Below are positions 17,889-28,573 of a stretch of 40,367 bases of DNA, in pieces. The position numbers and the translations under genes were made by a program. The notes beneath the pieces are model-generated. The model did not search any database and was not told where the DNA came from. It worked only from the letters and a program-made list of their open reading frames with translations. The first letter of the stretch is position 1. Every line of letters begins with the position of its first letter. Source of the stretch: an uncultured Planctomycetaceae bacterium (GTDB taxonomy: Bacteria; Planctomycetota; Planctomycetia; Pirellulales; UBA1268); the NCBI GenBank assembly GCA_903831155.1, contig CAIKWU010000651.1:1-40367 (forward strand), in the 5' to 3' direction.

Positions 17889-18975
17889 CGTCGGCTACCG
17901 CTCGTGGCACGGCCGGCGTCGCGGGCCATGGTCCGCGGCCGTCGCGATCGCCACGACGGGCACGCGGCTGGCGTGGACGAGCCGCTGGCTCCGCCGGGCC
18001 GTGTTCTTCGCCTGGAGCCCGGCGCTCTTCTTCGCGGCGAGCTTCTTCGCCTTCGAGCAGGCGATCGACGAGGGACGGATCGAGTCGCTGCAGGAGCGGG
18101 CCGCCCGCGGCCGGAACCTCGACGGCATCGGCCTGCTCGGCACGATCCTCGCCGACACGCTGGGGCGGCCGGAGCCGACCGCGGCCCCGCGGACGCGTGA
18201 GGCCGAGACGGCCGACATGCGGCGGCTCGTCTGGTCCCGCCTGCTGCTGGCCTTCATGCGTGCTCCCCAGGCGGTTCTGCTCGCCGTGGTCGTGGGCCTC
18301 GTGGCACCGACGCTCGTGTCCCGCGATCTCAGGGCGAGGGCCTGGCTCGTCTACTTCACCAGGCCGGTCGGCCGGCTCCACTACATCGCCGGCAAGCTCG
18401 CCGTGCTCGCCACCGTGGTCGCGGCGGTCACGGTGCTGCCCGCGCTCGCGCTCTGGCTGGCGGGCGTGCTCGTGAGCCCGAGCGTGTGGGTGGTGGCGGA
18501 GACGTGGGATCTCCCGCTGCGGATCGTCGCGGCCAGCGTCGCCCTCGCCATTCCCACGGTGCTGCTGGCGCTCGCCTATTCGTCGCTCACCGCCGAGAGC
18601 CGGATCGCGAGCTTCGCCTGGTTCGCCACCTGGGTTGCCTGCTGGATCGCCCACTCATCGCTCGTGACCGCCGACTTCGCGGCTGCCGCCTCGCCCGCCG
18701 CCGCCACCGCGATCGACGGCGAAGAGGCCGGCGACGGCGAGTGGCAGCCACCGCGGCGGATCAACTGGCTCGCCCGGGCCGCGGGGCTCGACGCCTCGAT
18801 CGATCGCTGGTCGTGGGTGTCTCCCTACCACTCCATCGGCGTGATCCAGGCATGGATCTTCGGCGTGGAGCAGCGGCCGCGGGCGGTGCTGCCCCCCGCG
18901 ATCGCGCTCGCGGTGATGTCGTTGGCGGCGGCGGCGGTGCTCGTCTGGCGGGTGGCCGCCCCGATGAGGGCCTGA
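17875..18975 (+). CDS. ABC transporter permease
   Basis: Multiple hydrophobic segments. Overlaps the upstream ATPase gene and precedes a second ATPase. Confidence 0.82.
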   Translation: MPLHDVGYRSWHGRRRGPWSAAVAIATTGTRLAWTSRWLRRAVFFAWSPALFFAASFFAFEQAIDEGRIESLQERAARGRNLDGIGLLGTILADTLGRPEPTAAPRTREAETADMRRLVWSRLLLAFMRAPQAVLLAVVVGLVAPTLVSRDLRARAWLVYFTRPVGRLHYIAGKLAVLATVVAAVTVLPALALWLAGVLVSPSVWVVAETWDLPLRIVAASVALAIPTVLLALAYSSLTAESRIASFAWFATWVACWIAHSSLVTADFAAAASPAAATAIDGEEAGDGEWQPPRRINWLARAAGLDASIDRWSWVSPYHSIGVIQAWIFGVEQRPRAVLPPAIALAVMSLAAAAVLVWRVAAPMRA

Positions 18976-18978
18976 CCC

Positions 18979-19901
<923 letters not shown>

Positions 19902-19905
<4 letters not shown>

Positions 19906-20723
19906 CGCCGCCCCGGATCGGCGACGCCGACACCTCCCCCGGCCCCGTCGCGGCGGCCGTGGCGGGCATCCGCACCGTGGCCGAGTTCCAGCTCCGCAGG
20001 CTGCTCACGAGGCCGCGGCTCGCGATGGCCGCGATCGGCGCCCTCTTCCCGGCGGCGGTGATGCTGGCGGCCGATCGCGCCTCCCGCGGCCGGCTCGGCG
20101 ACGATCTCAACGTGGCCATGCTCTACGGACTGATCCCGGAGGCCGTGTGCATGCTGGGCCTGCTGGTCACGATGTGCCCGGCCGTGGCGGACGAACTCGA
20201 GCGGGGCACGTGGGCGCACCTCGCCGTGAGGCCCGGCGGTCGGAGGTCGCTCCTGCTCGGCACCTGGGTCGCCGCGGTGATCTGGACCGCGACGGTCGCG
20301 CTCGTGGCCACGGTGATCGCGGTCTCCGTGTCGAACCTGTCCGATCCGTGGGGCGTTGGCCGGATCCTCGCGGCGCTGGTGCTCATCTCGTGCGCCGGCC
20401 GGGCGGCGCTCTTCGCGCTGCCGGCGGTGATCATGCCGAAGCGGGCGCTCGTGGCGAGCGTCGGCGTGGCGATCGTGGTGGAGTACCTCGCCGGCGTGAT
20501 TCCCGCCATCGTCAATCAGGCCACCGTGAGCCTTCGCCTGCGGAGCCTGCTCGTGGCCTGGATGGGCTGGGAGCGGAGCCTGCCGACGGAGGCACAGCTT
20601 CTCGTGGACCAGCAGCCGGAGTGGGTGCAGCTGCTCGCCGTCGGCATCCTCGTGGCCGTGCTGCTCACGGCGGCGGTGGCGATCCTCGACCGCCGGCAGT
20701 TTCCGCCGAGCGACGAACTGTAA
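19902..20723 (+). CDS. ABC transporter permease
   Basis: Polytopic hydrophobic protein overlapping the preceding ATPase by 4 bp. Confidence 0.82.
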
Positions 20724-20726
20724 CGC

Positions 20727-20750
20727 GGTGGCACGGGCAGACCCTCGCGG
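20727..20750 (+). repeat. Possible single-arm remnant of the structured repeat
   Basis: GGTGGCACGGGCAGACCCTCGCGG resembles arm CGGGGCACGGGCAGCCCCGAG. Confidence 0.3.
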
Positions 20751-20793
20751 AGAACGCTGTGGGTACCGGCAGGCTGAAGCTGCCTCGCTCCGT

Positions 20794-21444
20794 TCAGCTG
20801 TCGCCGCGTCGGCGGGCGAGCGCCCGGCGGCAGGCCTCGGCCACGTGCGGCGCGGCCGACGCGTCGAAGGGCCACGTGTCGCACCGCGACCGCACGTCGG
20901 CGTCGTCGCCCAGCCACGTCGTCACGGCGCCGGCGACGGCGTGGTCGGCGGCCACGATGCGATCGCTCGAGCCGAGCGCCGAAACGACCAGTCGCTTGAG
21001 CGACGGCCGGCCCGCCGCCGCCTCGAGGTCGACCGCCGAGACATGCACCACGACCGGCGCCCCCGTCTCGACGGCGAGGTCGGCGAGGATGCCGGCGTGG
21101 AGCACGAAGATCGCGTCGGGGAAGATCGCGTCGGCAGCCTCGGCGATGATCTGCCGGGCGGTCTCCCGGGCGAGGCCGAGCAACCTCGCGGGCACCGTCG
21201 GCACCACCTTCAAGAGGGCCTCCGGCGTGCCGTCGCGAACGGCGGCGAGGAAGCCCCGCGATGCCGCGGCCACGTCGTGGAGATGGATGCCGTGCATGCC
21301 GGCCGGCTGTTCCTCGAAGGCGTTGGCGGTGGAGGGCCCGCAGATGGCCACGGTGCAGCCGGCCGCTTCGAGCCCCGCGCGGAGGGCGTGGACCCGCGCG
21401 TGCGGCGGGTCGCAGCAGCCGTGGTCGATGAGCAGAATGCGCAT
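20794..21444 (-). CDS. Short glycosyltransferase-like (N-terminal Rossmann domain) protein
   Basis: MRILLIDHGCCDPPHARVHALRAGLEAAGCTVAIC...DAIFVLHAGILADLAVETGAPVVVHVSAVD resembles the GT4 acceptor-side domain. Start 21444. No C-terminal donor domain. Confidence 0.6.
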   Translation of the reverse strand: MRILLIDHGCCDPPHARVHALRAGLEAAGCTVAICGPSTANAFEEQPAGMHGIHLHDVAAASRGFLAAVRDGTPEALLKVVPTVPARLLGLARETARQIIAEAADAIFPDAIFVLHAGILADLAVETGAPVVVHVSAVDLEAAAGRPSLKRLVVSALGSSDRIVAADHAVAGAVTTWLGDDADVRSRCDTWPFDASAAPHVAEACRRALARRRGDS

Positions 21445-21473
21445 GCCGCCGTCGGCCGCCAGCGGCGGCTCGT

Positions 21474-22016
21474 TCAGATCCAGTGCTGCCAGCGGGCGAT
21501 GGCGAGGCACGCCGCCGTCCAGGCGGCTGCTCCCCAGTCGTCGGCCATGATCCCGAGCCCCGTGGGCAGCCGCTCCAGCTGGCGGCATGGAAACGGCTTG
21601 CTGATGTCGAAGATGCGAAGCAGCACGAAGGCGACGCCGAGCAGCGCCGGCGTGCGGTCGGCCGGGGGCACCAGCAGCAGGGCCAGCGGCATGCTCGCCA
21701 CCTCGTCGAGCACGATCGAGCCGGGGTCCTTGCGGCCGAGCAGGGCCGCGGCTCGCGAGCAGATCGGAATGCCGATGACGCAGATGGCCGTCACGATGCA
21801 CACCTCGGCCAGGTGGGCCGCGACGGGGTCGGGCGCGGCACGGGTCGCCAGCCACCCGATGGCCAGGGACAGCGGCACGCCGAGCATCGCGCCGAACGTG
21901 CCGGGGGCGAACGGCACTCGCCCGATCCCGAAGCCCGTGGCCAGGAACACCGCCGGGTCGAACCAGGGAGTCACGCGGGTCGAGGGGGAATCGCCAGATT
22001 CAGCCGGAGCAGCCAT
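21474..22016 (-). CDS. pgpA: Phosphatidylglycerophosphatase A
   Basis: FLATGFGIGRVPFAPGTFGAMLGVPL, DPGSIVLDEVASMPLALL, RIFDISKPFPCRQLERLPTGLGIMADDWGAA: PgpA signatures. Confidence 0.93.
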   Translation of the reverse strand: MAAPAESGDSPSTRVTPWFDPAVFLATGFGIGRVPFAPGTFGAMLGVPLSLAIGWLATRAAPDPVAAHLAEVCIVTAICVIGIPICSRAAALLGRKDPGSIVLDEVASMPLALLLVPPADRTPALLGVAFVLLRIFDISKPFPCRQLERLPTGLGIMADDWGAAAWTAACLAIARWQHWI

Positions 22017-22092
22017 GGCGACATCGTAGCGTGCCGCCGGGGCGTTATGATTCGGGCGTCCCCGACGCCGCCTCATCCCACGGTTCCCGCCG

Positions 22093-22713
22093 ATGAACCC
22101 CGCCGCCGCCAGCGATCCCTCCACGATCGGCCCGCTCACGCTCGTGGAGTATCCCCATCCCGCCCTGCTGCGGCGGACCCGTCCCGTCACGCGGCTCGAT
22201 GCGGGGCTGCGGGAGGCGGTGGCGCGGATGTTCGACATCATGTACGAGTCGCAGGGCATCGGTCTGGCGGCCAACCAGGTGGCGCTTCCGTACCGGCTGT
22301 TCGTGGTGAACTGTGCCGGCCGCCGCGGGGATGGCGAGGAGCACGTGTTCATCAATCCGATGCTCTCGCGGCCGCGTGGCACCGCGGTGCAGGAGGAGGG
22401 CTGCCTCTCCCTGCCGGGCGTACGGATGGACGTGCGGCGCCCGCAGAAGATCGTCGTCGATGCGTTCAGTCTCGAGGGCGAGCCGATCCGCATGGACCTC
22501 GACGGCCTCCTGTCCCGGGTGGTGCAGCACGAGTTCGACCACCTCGAGGGGCGGCTGTTCACCGACCGCCTGCCCGAGGCGGCGGCGCTCGAGGTGCGAC
22601 GGGATCTCGACACCTTCCGCGAGGTGTTCTTCGGCAGGCAGTCGCGGGGAGAGCTGCCTGGCAACGTGGCCATCCTCGCCGAACTCGACCGCCTCGAGGC
22701 GGCCCGCTGCTGA
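22093..22713 (+). CDS. def: Peptide deformylase
   Basis: GIGLAANQV (GxGLAAxQ), EEGCLSLPGV (EGCLS), HEFDHLEG (HExDH). Confidence 0.97.
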   Translation: MNPAAASDPSTIGPLTLVEYPHPALLRRTRPVTRLDAGLREAVARMFDIMYESQGIGLAANQVALPYRLFVVNCAGRRGDGEEHVFINPMLSRPRGTAVQEEGCLSLPGVRMDVRRPQKIVVDAFSLEGEPIRMDLDGLLSRVVQHEFDHLEGRLFTDRLPEAAALEVRRDLDTFREVFFGRQSRGELPGNVAILAELDRLEAARC

Positions 22714-22738
22714 CCACGATCCCGAGCGGGCCCTTCCG

Positions 22739-23725
22739 ATGACACCGCTTCGCATCGTCGTGATGGGCACGGGGCCGTTCGCCGTGCCGATGTTCCGGGC
22801 GCTGCTCGCGTCGCCGCACCAGATCGTGGCGGTGGTCACGCGGCCCGACCGGGCACCCCCGGGTCGCCGGCCGCCGCCCAACCCGATGCGCGAGGCCGCC
22901 ACGGCCGCCGGCCTCGGCATCCTCGATCCCGAGAAGGTGAACGATCCCACCGTGGTCGCAGCGTTGGCATCGCTTCGGCCGGACCTGTTCGTGGTCTGCG
23001 ACTATGGGCAGATCCTCTCCCGCGACCTGCTCGCGGTGCCACCGCTCGGCGGCATCAACCTGCACGGCTCGCTGCTGCCCCGGCATCGGGGTGCTGCGCC
23101 GGTGCAGTGGGCGATCCGCGAGGGGGACGCCGTCAGCGGGGTGAGCGTGATCCACATGACCCCCGCCCTCGACGCCGGCAACGTGATCGTGGCCCGCTCG
23201 ACGCCGGTGGGAGCGAGGGAGACGTCGGCGGAGCTCGAGCCACGGCTCGCGGAGCTTGGAGCGGGCGCCGTGCTCGACGCGGTCGAGCGGATGCAGGCGG
23301 CGCTGGCTGCAACGGGTACGGTGGCCGGCGTCGGCATTCCGCAGGATGCGGCGCGGGCCACGCGGGCTCCGCGGCTTGCGAAGCAGGACGGCATCGTCGA
23401 CTGGTCGCAGCCGGCCCCGGTCATCGAGCGGCTGCGGCGGGCCCTCGAGCCCTGGCCGCGGCTGACGACGTTTTTCGCCCGCGGCGATGGCCAGAAGCAG
23501 CGGCTCGTGCTCGACGACGTGGAACTCGCCGCGAATCCAGCCGCCGCGGCGGCCGTGCCGGGCACCGTGCTCGACACGTCCGGCGGACGGATCGTGGTGG
23601 CCTGCGGCGGCGGCACAGCGCTGGCGATCACGCGGGTGGTGCCGGAGGGACGGCGAAGCATGCCGGCGGCCGACTTCCTCCGCGGCAGCCCGCTGCTGCC
23701 GGGCGCCGTGCTTGACGCCGAGTGA
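22739..23725 (+). CDS. fmt: Methionyl-tRNA formyltransferase
   Basis: RIVVMGTGPFAVPMFRALL, GGINLHGSLLPRHRGAAPVQWAI. Start 22739, immediately downstream of def. Confidence 0.96.
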   Translation: MTPLRIVVMGTGPFAVPMFRALLASPHQIVAVVTRPDRAPPGRRPPPNPMREAATAAGLGILDPEKVNDPTVVAALASLRPDLFVVCDYGQILSRDLLAVPPLGGINLHGSLLPRHRGAAPVQWAIREGDAVSGVSVIHMTPALDAGNVIVARSTPVGARETSAELEPRLAELGAGAVLDAVERMQAALAATGTVAGVGIPQDAARATRAPRLAKQDGIVDWSQPAPVIERLRRALEPWPRLTTFFARGDGQKQRLVLDDVELAANPAAAAAVPGTVLDTSGGRIVVACGGGTALAITRVVPEGRRSMPAADFLRGSPLLPGAVLDAE

Positions 23726-23878
23726 GGTGCCAACGACCTCCGCTCGTCGGCAGCCCTGCGCCTGACCGCATGACGCTTCTTGAGTCGGGCCGCATCGCTC
23801 ACGCGATTGCAGATTCCTGGCAACGGACTCCCCATCAACGGCTCCCGAAATCACGGTCGGCGGAGTAGACTCCGATCC

Positions 23879-25393
23879 ATGACGAAGCGGCTCTGGATCG
23901 AGACCGTCGGCTGCCAGATGAACGTGCTCGACAGCGAGCTCGTGGTGGCCGCGCTGCGTCGCCAGGGCTGGGAGATGGCGCCGGCCGCCGACGCCGCCGA
24001 TGCCGTCTTCTACAACACCTGCTCCGTCCGCCAGCACGCCGAAGACAAGATCTACTCGGCCCTCGGCCGGATTCGGAGCGTGAAGGCGAGGCGGCCCGAC
24101 GTGGTCGTGGGCGTGCTCGGCTGCATGGCCCAGAAGGATCAGGAGCAGATCCGCAAGCGGGCCCCGTGGGTCGACCTCGTCGTGGGGCCGGGGCAGCTGC
24201 ACCAGGTGCCCGCGCTCGTCGACGACATCCTCGCCGGTGGCGGGCCGCGAATCGAGGTGAGCCTCGACCGGAAGGCGGGCAGCCGTGATGCCATCGCCCG
24301 CAGTTTCGAGAGCTACGATCCCGATCGCGATCCCGCGATGCGGCCCACGCCCTTCCAGGCCTTCATCCGCACGCAGACCGGCTGCGACAAGTTCTGCGCG
24401 TTCTGCGTGGTCCCGCACGTCCGCGGTCCCGAGCAGGCCCGTTCGCCCGAGACGATCGTCGCCGAGGCGAGGAAGCTGGTCGCCGAGGGCTGCCGCGAGA
24501 TCACGCTCATCGGGCAGACGGTCAACAGCTACAAGTGGTCGGCCGGCGGCCGCACGACGCGGCTGGCCGACCTGCTCGCCCTGCTCGACGCCCTTGATGG
24601 CCTCGACCGGATCAAGTTCGTGACGAACTATCCGCGGGACATGACCGACGACCTGATCGCGGCGGTTCGCGATCTGCCGAAGGTCTGCCACTACCTCCAC
24701 GTGCCCGCGCAGCACGGCTCCGACGACGTGCTCACCCGGATGAAACGCGGCTACACGATCGGCGAATACATGGAGATGTACGGCCGGATTCGCGAGGCGA
24801 TTCCGCATGCCGCCGTGACGAGCGACTTCATCGTCGGCTTCTGTGGCGAGACCGATGCGGAGTTTCAGACGACGCTCGACCTCGTGAAGACGCTCGGGTT
24901 CAAGAACAGCTTCATCTTCAAGTACAGCCCGCGGCCGGGCACAAAGGCCTACGATCGCCTGCCCGACGACGTGCCCGAGGAGGTGAAGAAGGAGCGGAAT
25001 CGCGTGCTGCTCGAGGCCCAGGAGGAGGCGAGTCTCGCGGGCAACCGGCGGTTCGTGGGCACGCGGCATCAGGTGCTCGTCGAGGGGCTCTCCACCCGCG
25101 ACGAGAAGCGGGCGGTCGATCCCGGCCCGGACGGCGTGGCCCAGCTCACCGGCCGGACGATGTGCGACCGGATCGTGGTGTTCGACGCCCCCGTGCGGCT
25201 CGTCGGCCGGCTGGTCGACGTCGACATCCTCGCGGCGGGGGCCTGGTCGCTCTCGGGCGTCGTCGCCGACGGCCTCGCCGACGCGGTGCCCCTCGACACG
25301 CTCGACTGGTCGGACGAGGCGAACTCTCTCCACGAGATCGCGCTCCCGGTCGCACGGCCGCAGACGGCACCCTCCGACGCTCCGCGGGGCTGA
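23879..25393 (+). CDS. miaB: tRNA-2-methylthio-N6-dimethylallyladenosine synthase
   Basis: MTKRLWIETVGCQMNVLDSE, CSVRQHAEDK, radical-SAM TGCDKFCAFCVVPHVRG, C-terminal TRAM-like region. Start 23879. Confidence 0.95.
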   Translation: MTKRLWIETVGCQMNVLDSELVVAALRRQGWEMAPAADAADAVFYNTCSVRQHAEDKIYSALGRIRSVKARRPDVVVGVLGCMAQKDQEQIRKRAPWVDLVVGPGQLHQVPALVDDILAGGGPRIEVSLDRKAGSRDAIARSFESYDPDRDPAMRPTPFQAFIRTQTGCDKFCAFCVVPHVRGPEQARSPETIVAEARKLVAEGCREITLIGQTVNSYKWSAGGRTTRLADLLALLDALDGLDRIKFVTNYPRDMTDDLIAAVRDLPKVCHYLHVPAQHGSDDVLTRMKRGYTIGEYMEMYGRIREAIPHAAVTSDFIVGFCGETDAEFQTTLDLVKTLGFKNSFIFKYSPRPGTKAYDRLPDDVPEEVKKERNRVLLEAQEEASLAGNRRFVGTRHQVLVEGLSTRDEKRAVDPGPDGVAQLTGRTMCDRIVVFDAPVRLVGRLVDVDILAAGAWSLSGVVADGLADAVPLDTLDWSDEANSLHEIALPVARPQTAPSDAPRG

Positions 25394-25394
25394 C

Positions 25395-28300
25395 GTGGCC
25401 GCGGCCGTGGACGTCGCACGACTCCTCGACGATCCGGTCGCCTCAGCCGCGTGGGGCCGGGCTGCGGGGCTTGCCGACCCGTTGCTGGCCGGCCGCTGCC
25501 TCGCCGGCATGGCCGCCGTGGGGGTGCCTCCCGATCTCCTGCAGCCGCTCGCCTCGCGACTGGCAGCCATGCTCCCGCAGGTCGCCGAACCCGATCGCGT
25601 GCTCGTGGCACTCGAGCGGTTCATCGCCGCGGTGCGGAGCCCGCTCGCCACCGCGACGCTCTTCGAGCGGGATCCGCGGGCCCTCGAGATCCTGCTCGGG
25701 ATCTTCGCGGCAAGCCCGCATCTCGCGGAGGCCGTGATCGCCGATCCCGAGGCCTGGGAGGAAGTCCGCGTCGGCCGGGGACGGCCCGAGAAGAAGGAGA
25801 CGCTCGCCGCGGTGCTCGCGGCCGAGGTCGGCGGCGACGACCTCGACGAGGCCCGCGTCGCCCGGGCCATCCGGCGGTTCAAACGCCGGCAGACGCTCCG
25901 CATCGCCTACGGCGACATCGTGGAGCGGCAGCGGCTCGAGACGGTGGTTCAGCAGATCTCCCACGTGGCGGATTGCGTGGTCGATCTCGCGGTGCGGACG
26001 GCGCTGGCGCATGCGACCCGCCAGCGGGGAGTGCCCCGCGACGAGGACGGCCACCCCGCGACGATCGCGGTCCTCGCGCTCGGCAAGCTCGGCGGCGGCG
26101 AACTCAACTACTCCAGCGACATCGACCTCGTCTTCGTCCATTCCGCCGACGGCCGCGTGGATGGGCCGAGGCCGTGCACCAATCAGGAGTTCTTCGACTG
26201 CGTCGTGCAGGATGCCGTCCGGCTGATGGCCGATGCGACCGAGCACGGGGCCGCCTACCGGGTCGACCTCAGGCTCCGGCCCCACGGCAGCACCGGTCCG
26301 GCCTCGATGGCCTTCGAGCCGATGCTCCGCTACTTCGACCAGATGGGCCGCACCTGGGAGCGACAGGCGTGGGTGAAGGCGCGGTGTGTCGGCGGCGATG
26401 CCGCACTCGGACGGCGGCTCCTGGAATCGCTCGAGCCCTGGATCTGGCGCCGCTGGCTGACGCGGGCCGACATCAGCGGCATCAAGGCCCTCAAGCGGCG
26501 GATCGAGCAGCGGGCGATCCGGGCGGGAAGTGACGCCACCGACCTCAAGACAGGCCGTGGCGGGATCCGCGATATCGAGTTCACGATCCAGTTCCTCCAG
26601 CTGCTCGGCGGCGGCGACACCCCGGCCGTCCGCACCGGCACCACGCTGGAGGCGATCCGCCGGCTGGCCGCGGCGGGCAGCCTCACCGATCAGGAACGCG
26701 AGATCCTCGAACGCAACTACACCCTTCTGCGGACCGTCGAGCACCGCCTCCAGATCCTCTACGACCGCCAGACCCACGACCTGCCGACCTCCGACGTGGA
26801 ACTGGGGAGGCTGGCCAGCCGGCTGGGCTACGGCGGCGAAGCGGAGGGGCGCGATCGGCTGCGGCGTGAACTCGCCGAGGCCACGACGCTCAATCGCCGG
26901 ATTCTCGACCACCTCCTGCACGACGCCTTTCCCGACGACTCGGCTCCCGAGCCCGAGGTCGATCTGGTGCTCGACCCGGAGCCCGAGCCAGCCGTGACAC
27001 AGGCCGTGCTCGCGCGGCACGGATTTTGCGACACCGCCGCGGCGCACCGGGCGCTCGTCTCGCTCGGCGAGGAGAAGGTGCGGTTTCTCTCGACGAGGCG
27101 TTGCCGCCACTTCCTGGCGGCGATCGCCCCGCGGTTGCTGGCGGCGATCAGCCGTACGCCCGACCCCGACGCCACCCTCGCCACGCTCGCCTCCGTCGCC
27201 GACTCGCTCGGCGGCAAGGGAGTGCTCTGGGAACTCTTCAGTTTTCACCCGCCGTCGCTCGACCTCACGGTGCGGCTCTGCTCGGCGAGCCCGTTTCTCG
27301 CGACCCTGCTGGTCACGAACCCCGGCATGATCGACGAACTGCTCGACGGCCTCCTGATCGAGCGGCTGCCGACATCGGCGGCGCTCGAGGCCGGCCTCGG
27401 CGAACTCTGCCGTGGGGCGGTCGACGTCGAGCCGATCCTGCAGGCGTTCAAGTCGTCGCAGCAGCTTCGCGTGGGCGTCTGCGACATCGTGGGCCGCCAG
27501 GATGCCGACTCGACCACGGCCGCGCTCACGGGGATCGCCGAGGCGCTCGTGAAGCACGTCGTGACGATCGAGGGGGCGAAGCTCGTGGACCGTCTCGGTG
27601 CACCCGTCTCGCCCACGGGGGAGCCGGCCGGGCCGATCGTGCTCGCGATGGGCAAGTTCGGTGGCCACGAGATGAACTACGCCAGCGACCTCGACGTGAT
27701 CTTTCTCTACGACCACGACGGCACGACGGCACCCGTCCACCGAGGCCGCAGGCCGGCTGCGGGCACGAGCAACGCCCACTTCTTCGGCGAGCTCGCCCAG
27801 CGGACGATGCGGGTGTTCAACGCCTTCGGCCCGCAGGGCCGGCTGTACGAGATGGACTCCCGGCTGCGGCCGAGCGGCAGGAGCGGCCCGGCGGCGATCT
27901 CCCTGGCCGAGTTCGCCCGCTACGTGGCGGCCGACGGGCCCGCCGCGATCTGGGAGCGGCAGGCGCTGGTGAAGGCCCGGCCGGTGGTGGGCAGCCCGGC
28001 GGCGATCGCCGAGGTCGGCCGGATCATCGAGGCGGCCACGTACGGCCGCGCGTGGAGTGCCGCCGACGTCGAGACGATCCGCCAGATGCGGTTTCGCATG
28101 GAGGAGGGGGCGAAGCCCACGAACCTCAAGCGTGGTCCGGGGGGTGTCGTGGACATCGAGTTCGTGGCCCAGATGCTCCAACTCGTGCACGGGGGCCGCG
28201 AGCCGCGGCTGCGGACGACCGGCACGCTGCCGGCCCTCGTGGCCCTCCAGGGCTGCGGCCTGATTGGCGCCGAACGATCCGCATTCCTCGAACGTGCCTA

Positions 28301-28514
28301 CCGCGTGCTCCGTTCGATCGAGGGCCGGCTCCGGCTCCTCGCCGCGTCCGCCCGGCACGATTTCCCGGACTCATCGGCCGAGCGGCGAGCGCTCGCCCAC
28401 CTGCTCGGCTATCCCGACACCGAGTCGCTGGTGGCCGACGTGCACGACACCACCACCCGCGTCCGCGTCGAGTTCGCCGCCGTGTTCGACGAGACGGCCC
28501 GCTCGCTCTCCTGA
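25395..28514 (+). CDS. glnE: Bifunctional glutamine synthetase adenylyltransferase/deadenylase
   Basis: Two nucleotidyltransferase halves: LGKLGGGELNYSSDIDLVFVHS and MGKFGGHEMNYASDLDVIFLYDHDG. GTG start at 25395. Confidence 0.96.
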   Translation: MAAAVDVARLLDDPVASAAWGRAAGLADPLLAGRCLAGMAAVGVPPDLLQPLASRLAAMLPQVAEPDRVLVALERFIAAVRSPLATATLFERDPRALEILLGIFAASPHLAEAVIADPEAWEEVRVGRGRPEKKETLAAVLAAEVGGDDLDEARVARAIRRFKRRQTLRIAYGDIVERQRLETVVQQISHVADCVVDLAVRTALAHATRQRGVPRDEDGHPATIAVLALGKLGGGELNYSSDIDLVFVHSADGRVDGPRPCTNQEFFDCVVQDAVRLMADATEHGAAYRVDLRLRPHGSTGPASMAFEPMLRYFDQMGRTWERQAWVKARCVGGDAALGRRLLESLEPWIWRRWLTRADISGIKALKRRIEQRAIRAGSDATDLKTGRGGIRDIEFTIQFLQLLGGGDTPAVRTGTTLEAIRRLAAAGSLTDQEREILERNYTLLRTVEHRLQILYDRQTHDLPTSDVELGRLASRLGYGGEAEGRDRLRRELAEATTLNRRILDHLLHDAFPDDSAPEPEVDLVLDPEPEPAVTQAVLARHGFCDTAAAHRALVSLGEEKVRFLSTRRCRHFLAAIAPRLLAAISRTPDPDATLATLASVADSLGGKGVLWELFSFHPPSLDLTVRLCSASPFLATLLVTNPGMIDELLDGLLIERLPTSAALEAGLGELCRGAVDVEPILQAFKSSQQLRVGVCDIVGRQDADSTTAALTGIAEALVKHVVTIEGAKLVDRLGAPVSPTGEPAGPIVLAMGKFGGHEMNYASDLDVIFLYDHDGTTAPVHRGRRPAAGTSNAHFFGELAQRTMRVFNAFGPQGRLYEMDSRLRPSGRSGPAAISLAEFARYVAADGPAAIWERQALVKARPVVGSPAAIAEVGRIIEAATYGRAWSAADVETIRQMRFRMEEGAKPTNLKRGPGGVVDIEFVAQMLQLVHGGREPRLRTTGTLPALVALQGCGLIGAERSAFLERAYRVLRSIEGRLRLLAASARHDFPDSSAERRALAHLLGYPDTESLVADVHDTTTRVRVEFAAVFDETARSLS

Positions 28515-28540
28515 CGATTCGGCACGCTGGACTCGTGGGG

Positions 28541-28560
28541 GCGAGGGGCTGCCCCGCGCT
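28541..28560 (+). repeat. Possible single-arm remnant of the structured repeat
   Basis: GCGAGGGGCTGCCCCGCGCT resembles the left end of copy 1, GCGAGGGGCTACCCGTGCCCT. Confidence 0.3.
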
Positions 28561-28573
28561 GCGTTCGAACCGA

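Noticed and set aside
25443-28358. 971-aa antisense ORF opposite glnE (and similar long antisense ORFs at 22559-25903 -, 33833-36196 +, 7627-9831 +, 5907-7649 +, 39323-40267 -)
   Set aside because: Long open antisense frames are expected from GC-rich third-position codon bias. The translations are low-complexity Arg/Gly/His/Asp-rich with no recognisable domains, while the opposite strand encodes clear conserved proteins.
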